A DNA stretch of 7,279 bases from Rhodospirillaceae bacterium (GTDB taxonomy: Bacteria > Pseudomonadota > Alphaproteobacteria > Rhodospirillales > Magnetovibrionaceae): contig JAOULV010000067.1 of NCBI GenBank assembly GCA_029881835.1, forward strand, positions 1-7,279. Reading direction: 5' to 3'. The translations under genes and the position numbers were made by a program. How positions within the stretch are numbered: position 1 is the first letter of the stretch; the number at the start of each line of letters is the position of its first letter. Shown in pieces: positions 1-6,255 of this stretch. The notes beneath the pieces were generated by a model. It did no database searches and had not been told where the DNA came from. It worked only from the letters and a program-made list of their open reading frames with translations.

Positions 1-1
1 G

Positions 2-1231
2 GGCATTTTGCTTTGCTCCATGCTTGGCGGTATGCGCGCTGTTACCTGGACCCAGGTGGCCCAGTACATCGTGCTTATTATTGCCTACGTCGTTCCGGTG
101 GTATGGATGTCCAACAAGCAAGGCTTCGGTATGATCCCGCACATTTCTTATGGTGATGCGGTTGCACGTGTTAGCGAACTGGAAGTAATGCATCAAGTTG
201 GCATTCTTACCTCGCCAAACGAAGCTGGCCTTCCAGCGTTGAAAACACTGCATTCGGTTGCTGCCGATACGTTCATGGCCAAGTGGAAATTTGCCACACT
301 GGTACTTTGCATGATGGCCGGTACTGCGTCATTGCCGCATATCCTTATGCGTTATTTCACCACCCCGTCGGTGCGTGATGCGCGTAAATCTGTGGCATGG
401 TCATTGCTGTTCATCTTCATGCTGTACTTCACGGCACCGGCACTGGCTACATTCACCAAGCTGCAATTGCTTGATCCAAACCTTGCTACCGGCATTATCG
501 GCAAATCTTTTGCTGATGCCACCGCGCTTGAATGGGTCAAGAAATGGTCAGAAGTTAAAATGTTGGCTCTAGTCGACCTTAACGCTGACGGCATCCTTCA
601 GATTAACGAGTTCTTCATGCGCGGCGACATCGTCGTGCTGGCTACCCCGGAAATTGCCGGTCTGCCATATGTGGTCTCTGGTCTGGTTGCTGCCGGTGGT
701 ATGGCTGCTGCCATGTCAACCGCTGACGGTCTGTTGCTGGCTATTGCTAACGCGCTTTCGCACGATCTTTACTACAAAATGATCGATCCGACTGCTGACA
801 CCAAGAAACGCCTGATTGTTGCGCGTGTCTTGTTGTTGGGCATTGGTGCTGGCGGTGCGTTTATCGCCAGTCTCAAGCTAACCAGCATTCTTGGTGCAGT
901 TGCATGGGCGTTTGACTTTGCCTGCTCAGGCCTGTTCTTCCCATTGGTGCTCGGCATCTGGTGGAAACGGGCTAACCGCGCTGGTGCATTGGCAGGTATG
1001 TTCTTCGGGTTCTTCTCCGGGGCAATATATCTGTACATGATCCAGTGGGGCGGCATGGAACCATGGATGGGAATTGACGGTCTTCGCTTTGGTATTATCG
1101 GTATGCCGATAAGCCTGGTGTCGATGGTTGTTGTATCTCTGATGACCAAGGAACCTGATGCTGAAATTCAGGCCATGGTTGATGAAATGCGTATCCCAAC
1201 CGGTGAAACGGTGCTTTCTTCAACGCACTAA
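2..1231 (+). CDS. Sodium:solute symporter (SSS family, VC_2705-like), C-terminal part
   Basis: This is an inner-membrane secondary transporter that would couple Na+ entry to uptake of a small organic solute. Related proteins carry acetate or other carboxylates, but the substrate cannot be read from the sequence. The gene is cut by the window start: 409 codons are present, and family members are usually near 600 residues, so about the first third is missing. About eight or nine hydrophobic segments are visible, beginning with TWTQVAQYIVLIIAYVVPVV. The conserved block LPYVVSGLVAAGG, then STADGLLLAIANALSHDLYY (about nt 662-775), matches the family core; its Ser/Thr residues correspond to the Na2-site helix of LeuT-fold carriers. 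A hydrophilic loop before this block contains a perfect EF-hand pattern (575-610). The gene ends in a short polar tail and is followed by a strong terminator. Ile codons are mostly ATC/ATT, suggesting good expression. The family call is firm; the substrate is unknown. Confidence 0.93.
   Translation, partial: GILLCSMLGGMRAVTWTQVAQYIVLIIAYVVPVVWMSNKQGFGMIPHISYGDAVARVSELEVMHQVGILTSPNEAGLPALKTLHSVAADTFMAKWKFATLVLCMMAGTASLPHILMRYFTTPSVRDARKSVAWSLLFIFMLYFTAPALATFTKLQLLDPNLATGIIGKSFADATALEWVKKWSEVKMLALVDLNADGILQINEFFMRGDIVVLATPEIAGLPYVVSGLVAAGGMAAAMSTADGLLLAIANALSHDLYYKMIDPTADTKKRLIVARVLLLGIGAGGAFIASLKLTSILGAVAWAFDFACSGLFFPLVLGIWWKRANRAGALAGMFFGFFSGAIYLYMIQWGGMEPWMGIDGLRFGIIGMPISLVSMVVVSLMTKEPDAEIQAMVDEMRIPTGETVLSSTH
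575..610 (+). other. EF-hand-like Ca2+-binding loop within the symporter
   Basis: The 12 codons read DLNADGILQINE. This fits the canonical EF-hand loop D-x-[DNS]-x-[DNS]-G-x-[ILV]-x-x-x-E at every ligand position: Asp at 1, Asn at 3, Asp at 5, Gly at 6, Leu at 8 and Glu at 12. It lies in a hydrophilic stretch between two hydrophobic blocks, preceded by a helix-like segment (EWVKKWSEVKML) and followed by FFMRGD. The helix-loop-helix surroundings are therefore partly present. Actual calcium binding is inferred, not shown. Confidence 0.6.
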
Positions 1232-1248
1232 GTCACTAAATTAAAATA

Positions 1249-1279
1249 GGGGCGGAGCTTCGGTTCCGCCCCTTTTTTT
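1249..1279 (+). terminator. Rho-independent terminator after the symporter gene
   Basis: An 8-bp GC-rich stem (GGGGCGGA at 1249-1256 with TCCGCCCC at 1265-1272) is extended by a G-T and a C-G pair and closed by a TTCG tetraloop (1259-1262) in the very stable C(UUCG)G context. Seven T residues follow (1273-1279). It begins 17 bases after the symporter stop codon, so most transcription should end before the small membrane-protein gene. Confidence 0.95.
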
Positions 1280-1311
1280 AACCCCAATAATTAAATCTGC
1301 GCGTTTTTTAT

Positions 1312-1315
1312 GGAG
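1312..1315 (+). promoter_or_regulatory. Shine-Dalgarno site that supports a TTG start
   Basis: GGAG lies 8 bases before the TTG at 1324. No ATG or GTG occurs in this frame closer to it, and the next in-frame ATG (codon 18) would remove half of the first membrane helix. This site is the main reason to choose TTG as the start. Confidence 0.6.
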
Positions 1316-1323
1316 AATTCAAA

Positions 1324-1671
1324 TTGACGGAAGTATTTCCAATCTGGGTCATTGTAATTGATTATGTGCTTGGCATGATAATGTGGACCCTGATCGGCCG
1401 CTCGGCGATGAACATTTTCTTGCCCGAAAATTCCGAATTTTTCTTCATGAAGGCGTTTGTTAAGCTGACCAACCCGTTTTTGCATCTTTTTGCCAAAATC
1501 ACCCCGTCATTTCTTATTCGCCCGGTGGTTCCGCTTTTTATTGCCTGGTTCTTTTTCATGTTCAGGTTTTACCTTATGCCGATTTTGCTGGGCTACGAGG
1601 TAATGGGCATGCTGTCCTTTCCGCTGGAAGGCGAAATCGCCAGAATAATCTACGAATTGGGCAATAAATAA
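1324..1671 (+). CDS. Small two-helix inner-membrane protein, function unknown (YggT-like layout)
   Basis: This 115-residue protein has no function I can assign. Two hydrophobic helices are clear: about residues 7-33 (start of the protein to IFLP) and about 66-92 (RPVVPLFIAWFFFMFRFYLM). Between them is an amphipathic stretch, KAFVKLTNPFLHLFAKITPSFL. The pattern 'helix, then N/D-P-hydrophobic, basic turn, I-T/P-P, helix' recalls one half of a YggT repeat, but the similarity is weak and may be only architectural. It starts with TTG behind a good GGAG. It lies 44 bases beyond the symporter terminator and 92 bases before the CBS/DUF294 gene on the same strand, so it may be expressed by readthrough or from a weak local promoter. 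A role as an accessory or assembly partner of the symporter is a guess from position alone. This gene should not be confused with DUF4212, the small partner usually found upstream of these symporters. Confidence 0.75.
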   Translation: MTEVFPIWVIVIDYVLGMIMWTLIGRSAMNIFLPENSEFFFMKAFVKLTNPFLHLFAKITPSFLIRPVVPLFIAWFFFMFRFYLMPILLGYEVMGMLSFPLEGEIARIIYELGNK

Positions 1672-1709
1672 TAAAAATCATTTTTTTATTTTCTGTCTGG
1701 CGCAGTTAA

Positions 1710-1737
1710 TTGTACCCTTAATACAAAGGTATTTAAT
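1710..1737 (+). promoter_or_regulatory. Possible promoter or operator before the CBS/DUF294 gene
   Basis: The 92-base gap before the gene contains TTGTAC (1710-1715), then 16 bases, then TTTAAT (1732-1737), a fair -10 but weak -35 match to sigma-70 boxes. The same segment holds an exact inverted repeat, TTGTA (1710-1714) and TACAA (1722-1726), with a 7-bp spacer, which might be a regulator site. Upstream at about 1673-1693 is an A/T-only run that could fold weakly but lacks the GC stem of a terminator. The evidence is pattern only. Confidence 0.25.
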
Positions 1738-1763
1738 TTTGGGCGCAGGGGCAGGCAAGACAC

Positions 1764-3218
1764 ATGGCAAACGACCAGCTCAGCCGTATTGATAGCTTTC
1801 CCTATCGCCATAGGGTGGCAGACGTCATGCATACGCCACTGGCAACCGTAACCCCCAAAACCCCGGTGGTTGAAGCGGCAGGGTTAATGTCGCGCCTATC
1901 AATCAGTTCGTTGGTGGCGGTTGACGGGGATGGCAAACCAACCGGCATAGTGACCGAGCGCGATATGGTCAGGGCGTTTTCCATCAATGTCGGTGGCGGG
2001 GCGGTGGGCGATATAATGACATCGCCGGTAATAACAATTTGCGATGATGCTTATATTTTTATGGCCATCGGGCGGATGGAACGGCGCGATCTTAGACATC
2101 TAGTGGTGGTAAACAGCACCGGTCGCGCGGTCGGCATGTTGACCTCGCGCGCGTTGCTTAAAATACGCGCGGCCAACATTTTAAGCATCGATGACGAACT
2201 GGGCGAAGCACACAACGCGAGCGACCTTGGCCATGTGCGCAAGCAATTACCAAAATTGGCGGAAAAGCTGTTGGCCGAAAATGTCAGCGCGCTTGATGTT
2301 TGTGCGGTGATAAGTGCGGTTTATTGCGATATGACACGCCGGGCGTGGGAAATGGCGGTTAGCCATATGGAACATTCTGATGCCGGGCCACAGCCGGCAC
2401 CTTGTGCACTATTGGTGTTGGGTTCGGGTGGGCGGGGCGAAAGCATGTTAAAGCCCGATCAGGACAATGCCTTGGTCCATAGCGGATCTGAAGCCGATGA
2501 CGAATGGTTCCGTGATGCCGCAATTTACATGAGCAAGCTATTGGATGATGCCGGAATACCTTTTTGTAAAGGCGGCGTAATGGCATCAAACCCCAAATGG
2601 CGCCGCAATATGGACGGGTGGAAAAAAGAAATAGCAAAATGGGTATCAACCAATGACCCGGAATCATTGCTAATGGTTGATATCTTTTTTGATTTCATTC
2701 CCGTTGCCGGCGACATGGAATTAGCCGAACGCCTGCGCGCCAGCGCCCTTGCCAAGGCCGGTTCATCCAGAGTGTTTTTAACCATGATGGGTGCGGCATT
2801 TTCAAATTATTCAGCCCCCATTGGCCTGTTCGGGCGGATTAAAACCACCGATGGGCGGGTTGATCTAAAATTAAAAGGCATACTGCCAATAATTAGCGGA
2901 TCGCGCATAATGGCCCTGCAACACGCCATTGATGAAACATCAACTCGCGCCAGAGTGAACGCATTAGTGGATGAAAAGGTTTTGAACGATAGCGATGCCA
3001 TGGGATTAAAAGAATCGCACGAATTTATCCAAGGAATAATACTTCGCCAGCAAATTACAGATATTGCCCAAGGGGTTGACCCTTCTAGTTGGGTAAACCC
3101 GCAAATGCTTTCACCGTGGCAGTTGGGAAAGCTGAAAACCGCCCTTAAGCGGCTTGAGGGATCGCATCTTTTGGTGCACGACAGCCTTTCCAAAATGAGC
3201 GAACATTCAAATAAATAG
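1764..3218 (+). CDS. Two-CBS-domain, DUF294 putative nucleotidyltransferase
   Basis: This is a 484-residue soluble cytoplasmic protein. Residues about 17-75 and 80-137 form a tandem CBS (Bateman) pair, the usual adenine-nucleotide sensing module, with the typical GIVTERDMVRA and GMLTSRALLK ends. Residues about 145-300 are a DUF294 N-terminal domain related to the GlnD nucleotidyltransferase fold. The motif GSGGRGES (220-227) is followed by PDQDNAL (231-237), supplying the paired acidic residues D232 and D234; further acidic residues lie in MVDIFFDF (304-311). Residues about 330-475 match the DUF294 C-terminal domain (TDGRVDLKLKGILPI at 362-376). Many relatives carry an N-terminal cyclic-nucleotide-binding domain, which is absent here. 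The ATG at 1764 has AGG 8 bases upstream. Genes of this type often sit beside VC_2705-like symporters, so it probably tunes transport or its expression. Target and reaction are unknown. ATA is frequent (12 of about 30 Ile codons), unlike the symporter. Confidence 0.9.
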   Translation: MANDQLSRIDSFPYRHRVADVMHTPLATVTPKTPVVEAAGLMSRLSISSLVAVDGDGKPTGIVTERDMVRAFSINVGGGAVGDIMTSPVITICDDAYIFMAIGRMERRDLRHLVVVNSTGRAVGMLTSRALLKIRAANILSIDDELGEAHNASDLGHVRKQLPKLAEKLLAENVSALDVCAVISAVYCDMTRRAWEMAVSHMEHSDAGPQPAPCALLVLGSGGRGESMLKPDQDNALVHSGSEADDEWFRDAAIYMSKLLDDAGIPFCKGGVMASNPKWRRNMDGWKKEIAKWVSTNDPESLLMVDIFFDFIPVAGDMELAERLRASALAKAGSSRVFLTMMGAAFSNYSAPIGLFGRIKTTDGRVDLKLKGILPIISGSRIMALQHAIDETSTRARVNALVDEKVLNDSDAMGLKESHEFIQGIILRQQITDIAQGVDPSSWVNPQMLSPWQLGKLKTALKRLEGSHLLVHDSLSKMSEHSNK

Positions 3219-3258
3219 CGCCCATCTGGTTTATTAAGGCCCATTGCGCCCAACCCCA

Positions 3259-3299
3259 ATGATAGGCTAAATAACTACTGCTATATTTTTTTAAGGGAG
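3259..3299 (+). promoter_or_regulatory. Candidate promoter and ribosome binding site for ettA
   Basis: ATGATA (3259-3264) and TATATT (3282-3287) are separated by 17 bases and match sigma-70 boxes at 4/6 and 5/6. Transcription would start near 3294, almost at the Shine-Dalgarno GGGAG (3295-3299), which gives an unusually short leader and lowers confidence in this promoter. The Shine-Dalgarno itself is good, 10 bases before the ATG at 3310. I see no terminator in the 91 bases after the CBS/DUF294 gene, so readthrough from it is also possible. Confidence 0.35.
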
Positions 3300-3309
3300 C
3301 TAAACAGCT

Positions 3310-4989
3310 ATGGCGTCTTATCAGTATATTTATGTGATGAAGGGATTGGGCAAGTCCTATCCCGGTGGGCGCGAAGTCCTTAAAAATATTACCCTTTCAT
3401 TTTTGCCGGGCGTAAAAATTGGCGTGCTGGGCCATAACGGGGCGGGTAAATCCACCTTGTTAAAAATTATGGCTGGCATCGAAAAAGATTATGTTGGCGA
3501 AGCTTGGGCGGCCGAAGGTGTCAGGGTTGGCTACCTAGAGCAAGAGCCCGAACTGGACCCCAAAAAAACCGTCGGCGAAAACGTGATGGAAGGTCTGGGC
3601 GAGGTCAAAGACAATCTTGATCGCTTTAATGAAATATCCATGAAATTTGCCGAACCCATGGATGATGATGAAATGGCCACTTTGTTGGAAGAACAAGGCG
3701 AGCTACAGGAAAAAATTGACGCACAAAACGGTTGGGAACTGGATCGCACCATCGAAATAGCGATGGATGCACTCAGGTGTCCGCCATTTGATGCCGAAGT
3801 TACAAAATTATCCGGTGGTGAAAAACGCCGGATTGCGCTGGCTCGGTTGCTGTTGCAAAAACCTGATCTGTTGTTGCTTGATGAACCGACTAACCACCTT
3901 GATGCGGAATCTGTTGCTTGGCTGGAACGCCACCTGCATGAATATGACGGTACCGTCATGATTGTTACCCATGACCGTTATTTCCTAGACAATGTAACCG
4001 GTTGGATTTTAGAGCTCGATCGTGGCAGCGGGATTCCTTATGAAGGAAACTATTCATCTTGGCTGGAACAGCAGGAAAAACGCCTGGCCCACGAAGAAAA
4101 AGAAGAAACCGCCCGCCAACGTACCTTGAAGCACGAATTGGAATGGATACGCCAATCGCCCAAGGCCCGTCACGCCAAGTCCAAGGCCCGTATTTCGTCT
4201 TACGATGAACTGTTAGCCAAGGACAAAGAAAAGCGCATGGGTACAGCGCAAATTACCATTCCTGCCGGCCCTAGGCTTGGCGATTTGGTGATTGAGGCCG
4301 AACACCTGAACAAGGCCTTTGGCGACAGGTTATTGATTGATGATCTTTCGTTCAAATTGCCGCCCGGCGGTATTGTCGGCATTATTGGCCCCAACGGTGC
4401 GGGTAAAACAACGCTGTTTCGCATGATTACCGAACAGGAAAAACCAGATGGCGGTACGCTTAAAATTGGCGATACGGTCAAGCTTGGCTATGTTGACCAA
4501 TCGCGCGAAAGCCTAGACGGCAAAAAAACCGTATGGGAAGAAATATCGGGCGGCCTTGATGTGCTAGAGGTTGGCAAGAAAGAGGTGCAAAGCCGCGCCT
4601 ATGTTTCGTGGTTTAACTTCAAAAGCGGCGATCAGCAAAAAAAGGTTGGCCAACTTTCCGGTGGTGAGCGCAACCGTGTTCATTTGGCCAAGATGCTGTT
4701 AAAGGGCGCAAACGTATTGCTGCTTGATGAACCGACCAATGATTTGGACGTCGATACCCTGCGTGCACTGGAAGAAGCGCTTTATGATTTTGCCGGTTGC
4801 GCGGTCATCATTTCCCATGATCGCTGGTTCCTTGACCGCATTGCCACGCATATTTTGGCGTTTGAAGGAAATTCCGAAGTTGTCTGGTTTGAAGGCAACT
4901 ACGAAGATTATGAAGCCGATAAGAAAAAACGCCTTGGCGATGATGCTGACCAACCGCACCGTATTCAGTACAAGCCCCTCACAAGATAA
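3310..4989 (+). CDS. ettA: Energy-dependent translational throttle protein EttA (ABC-F ATPase)
   Basis: EttA is a soluble ABC-F protein that binds the ribosomal E site and gates the first elongation steps according to ATP/ADP level. The length of 559 residues is close to that of E. coli EttA. The first ATPase domain has Walker A GHNGAGKST (41-49), signature LSGGE (167-171), Walker B LLLLDE with catalytic E192, and switch H221. The second has Walker A GPNGAGKTT (360-368), LSGGE (449-453), LLLDE with E474, and H503. An acidic arm insertion lies at about 95-140. The basic linker that contacts the P-site tRNA lies at about 245-325, including EWIRQSPKARHAKSKARI (278-295). All catalytic residues are present, so the protein should be active. 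The arm, the linker and the short C-terminus favour EttA over Uup or other ABC-F paralogues. It has its own ribosome site and ends 39 bases before a terminator shared with the convergent mlaA. It looks unrelated in function to its upstream neighbours. Confidence 0.96.
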   Translation: MASYQYIYVMKGLGKSYPGGREVLKNITLSFLPGVKIGVLGHNGAGKSTLLKIMAGIEKDYVGEAWAAEGVRVGYLEQEPELDPKKTVGENVMEGLGEVKDNLDRFNEISMKFAEPMDDDEMATLLEEQGELQEKIDAQNGWELDRTIEIAMDALRCPPFDAEVTKLSGGEKRRIALARLLLQKPDLLLLDEPTNHLDAESVAWLERHLHEYDGTVMIVTHDRYFLDNVTGWILELDRGSGIPYEGNYSSWLEQQEKRLAHEEKEETARQRTLKHELEWIRQSPKARHAKSKARISSYDELLAKDKEKRMGTAQITIPAGPRLGDLVIEAEHLNKAFGDRLLIDDLSFKLPPGGIVGIIGPNGAGKTTLFRMITEQEKPDGGTLKIGDTVKLGYVDQSRESLDGKKTVWEEISGGLDVLEVGKKEVQSRAYVSWFNFKSGDQQKKVGQLSGGERNRVHLAKMLLKGANVLLLDEPTNDLDVDTLRALEEALYDFAGCAVIISHDRWFLDRIATHILAFEGNSEVVWFEGNYEDYEADKKKRLGDDADQPHRIQYKPLTR

Positions 4990-5024
4990 TATGGCAAGGT
5001 AAAATAGTTAGCCTGCAAGATAAC

Positions 5025-5056
5025 AAAAAGCCCGCCAATTAAAGGCGGGCTTTTTT
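5025..5056. terminator. Bidirectional Rho-independent terminator between ettA and mlaA
   Basis: The stem AGCCCGCC (5029-5036) pairs with GGCGGGCT (5044-5051) around a 7-base loop. A T run (5051-5056) serves the + strand, and an A run (5025-5029) gives a T run on the - strand. It sits between the convergent ends of ettA (4989) and mlaA (5079), so it can stop transcription from both sides. Confidence 0.93.
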
Positions 5057-5078
5057 ATTCTTTGTTGTTGATGGTCAA

Positions 5079-5987
5079 TTATCTGCGCGTTGCGGTGACC
5101 GAGCTATCGCCATCGGGGTCATCCATATCATCCATGGCGGGCAAGCCCGAAATGGTCGGCAACGAATTGGGCTGACCGTTTCTTATCTGGTCCTTGCGAT
5201 ACTGGCGATAAAGGCTTCTGACGGTGGCATAATAATCAATTGATGTGCGCTCCAGATCGTCAATTTCTTCCATGTTGCGCGCGCGCCAGTCAATGTTTTG
5301 GGCGGCTGCGCGGGTTGGGTTAATCCAGCGACGATGGGTGTTAATGGACCAGTTGGTTATGGGGTCGGTAAAATAATCAGCAACCAAGCCAACTGTGTCG
5401 CGCGGGTTAGATGGGCCAAATATGGGCAACATTATGTACGGGCCTTCACCCACACCCCATACGCCCAAGGTCTGGCCAAAATCTTCTGAATGGTCGGGGT
5501 AGCCCATATCGGTGGCCATATCAAAAATACCGCCGATACCGATGGTGGTGTTAATGGCAAAGCGGGCAAAGGTGTTTCCGGCCCTATCCGTGTTTCCCTG
5601 CAAAACGTCGTTTAGCAAGACAACGGGCGAGCTTAAGTTATCTAAGAAATTGCCAATTGCCGTTTGTAGTGGGGGCGGCAACATGGCCCGGTAAAAAGTG
5701 GCCGCCGGGCGCAGAAACCATGTGTCCATCCCGCGGTTTACCTGAAAAATAACCCGGTTTACCGGCTCTAGTGGATCGTTTAGCGCTTTCTGCTCGGCCC
5801 TGATTTCGGGGTCAGAATTGTTGGCGGTGGAGGCACAGCCCCAAAGCACGGCACTAATGGCCAAAATCGCGCCCACGCGCGCTATGGCCTTTATCGCCCC
5901 TGATGATGGTGATGATGGGGTGCTATTTACGCCCGGGCCATCGCTTGGCTCATTTATGGCCTTATGGTTTGTGCCTTGTGTAAGCAT
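5079..5987 (-). CDS. mlaA: MlaA (VacJ) family outer-membrane phospholipid-trafficking lipoprotein
   Basis: MlaA is an outer-membrane lipoprotein that removes misplaced phospholipid from the outer leaflet and passes it to periplasmic MlaC, maintaining lipid asymmetry. With the start chosen here the protein has 302 residues. A hydrophobic signal segment (residues about 32-49) leads to a lipobox LWGC with Cys 51 as the lipidation site; Trp at -2 is unusual. The MlaA core follows: DPLEPVNRVIFQVNRGMD, RPAATFYRAMLP, NFLDNLSSPV, then FAINTTIGIGGIFD and GQTLGVWGVGEGPY, LPIFGPSNPRDTVG. The C-terminal tail is rich in Asp. The start is uncertain. The frame stays open to 6251; candidates are ATG 5987 (GGGGA 11 bases upstream), ATG 6011 and GTG 6098 (AAGG 5 bases upstream). 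I chose 5987 because longer forms place a second hydrophobic helix before the lipoprotein signal. No mlaC follows; the gene ends at a terminator. The family call is firm, the start is about even odds. Confidence 0.93.
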   Translation of the reverse strand: MLTQGTNHKAINEPSDGPGVNSTPSSPSSGAIKAIARVGAILAISAVLWGCASTANNSDPEIRAEQKALNDPLEPVNRVIFQVNRGMDTWFLRPAATFYRAMLPPPLQTAIGNFLDNLSSPVVLLNDVLQGNTDRAGNTFARFAINTTIGIGGIFDMATDMGYPDHSEDFGQTLGVWGVGEGPYIMLPIFGPSNPRDTVGLVADYFTDPITNWSINTHRRWINPTRAAAQNIDWRARNMEEIDDLERTSIDYYATVRSLYRQYRKDQIRNGQPNSLPTISGLPAMDDMDDPDGDSSVTATRR

Positions 5988-6133
5988 TTTTCTGCATTTC
6001 CCCGTCAACATTAGCCTTATTGGCTTTAATGACCTTTGGCCGCCCGCTAATAGGCCCGCAATTAGCATATAAGCCATATAACGCAACAATCGAATCACTT
6101 TAGCCTTACTTATAACCTGACATATCATGGCAA

Positions 6134-6149
6134 TATGGAAAAAACCATA
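6134..6149. repeat. Short inverted repeat upstream of mlaA
   Basis: TATGG (6134-6138) and CCATA (6145-6149) are exact complements around six A residues. An overlapping repeat, CATAT (6121-6125) and ATATG (6133-6137), lies beside it. The A-tract spacer makes this more like a protein-binding site than a hairpin. It lies in the expected upstream region of mlaA, but in AT-rich DNA short repeats like this arise easily by chance. Confidence 0.3.
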
Positions 6150-6183
6150 CGTCATAAGTAGTTGACAGAATTGTGAGGTAAAT

Positions 6184-6255
6184 ATGTTGCATAAATACAA
6201 CAATAATCCCATTAATTTTGATTGGAAAAATACAAAACCTTTGCAGTTCATATAA
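6184..6255 (+). CDS. Possible 23-codon leader ORF
   Basis: ATG at 6184 is preceded by GAGGT (6175-6179), a good Shine-Dalgarno match at normal spacing. The frame runs 23 codons to TAA at 6253-6255, which lies inside the 20-bp palindrome upstream of the ArsR-methyltransferase gene. The peptide begins MLHKYNNNPINFDW and is rich in Asn (5 of 23) with no run of Met, so it does not look like a methionine attenuation peptide. No promoter is convincingly placed to express it. It may be chance in AT-rich DNA. Confidence 0.2.
   Translation: MLHKYNNNPINFDWKNTKPLQFI

Noticed and set aside
772..1149. 125-codon open frame on the minus strand inside the symporter gene
   Set aside because: It lies wholly opposite conserved transporter sequence and its translation has no recognisable domain; it is a by-product of the codon pattern on the other strand.
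1310..1327. Five-codon ORF (ATG to TGA) whose stop overlaps the TTG start of the small membrane protein
   Set aside because: Translational coupling was considered, but the ATG has only a T run upstream instead of a ribosome site, and GGAG fits the TTG start far better.
1673..1693. A/T-only inverted repeat as a terminator after the small membrane protein gene
   Set aside because: The possible stem consists of A-T pairs only and lacks a GC core, so it would be too weak for a standard terminator.
2807..3259. 150-codon open frame on the minus strand over the end of the CBS/DUF294 gene
   Set aside because: It is antisense to the conserved DUF294 C-terminal domain, has no ribosome site I can see and no family features.
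3531..3959. 142-codon open frame on the minus strand inside ettA
   Set aside because: It is antisense to the first ATPase domain of ettA; its Ser-rich low-complexity translation is typical of a shadow frame.
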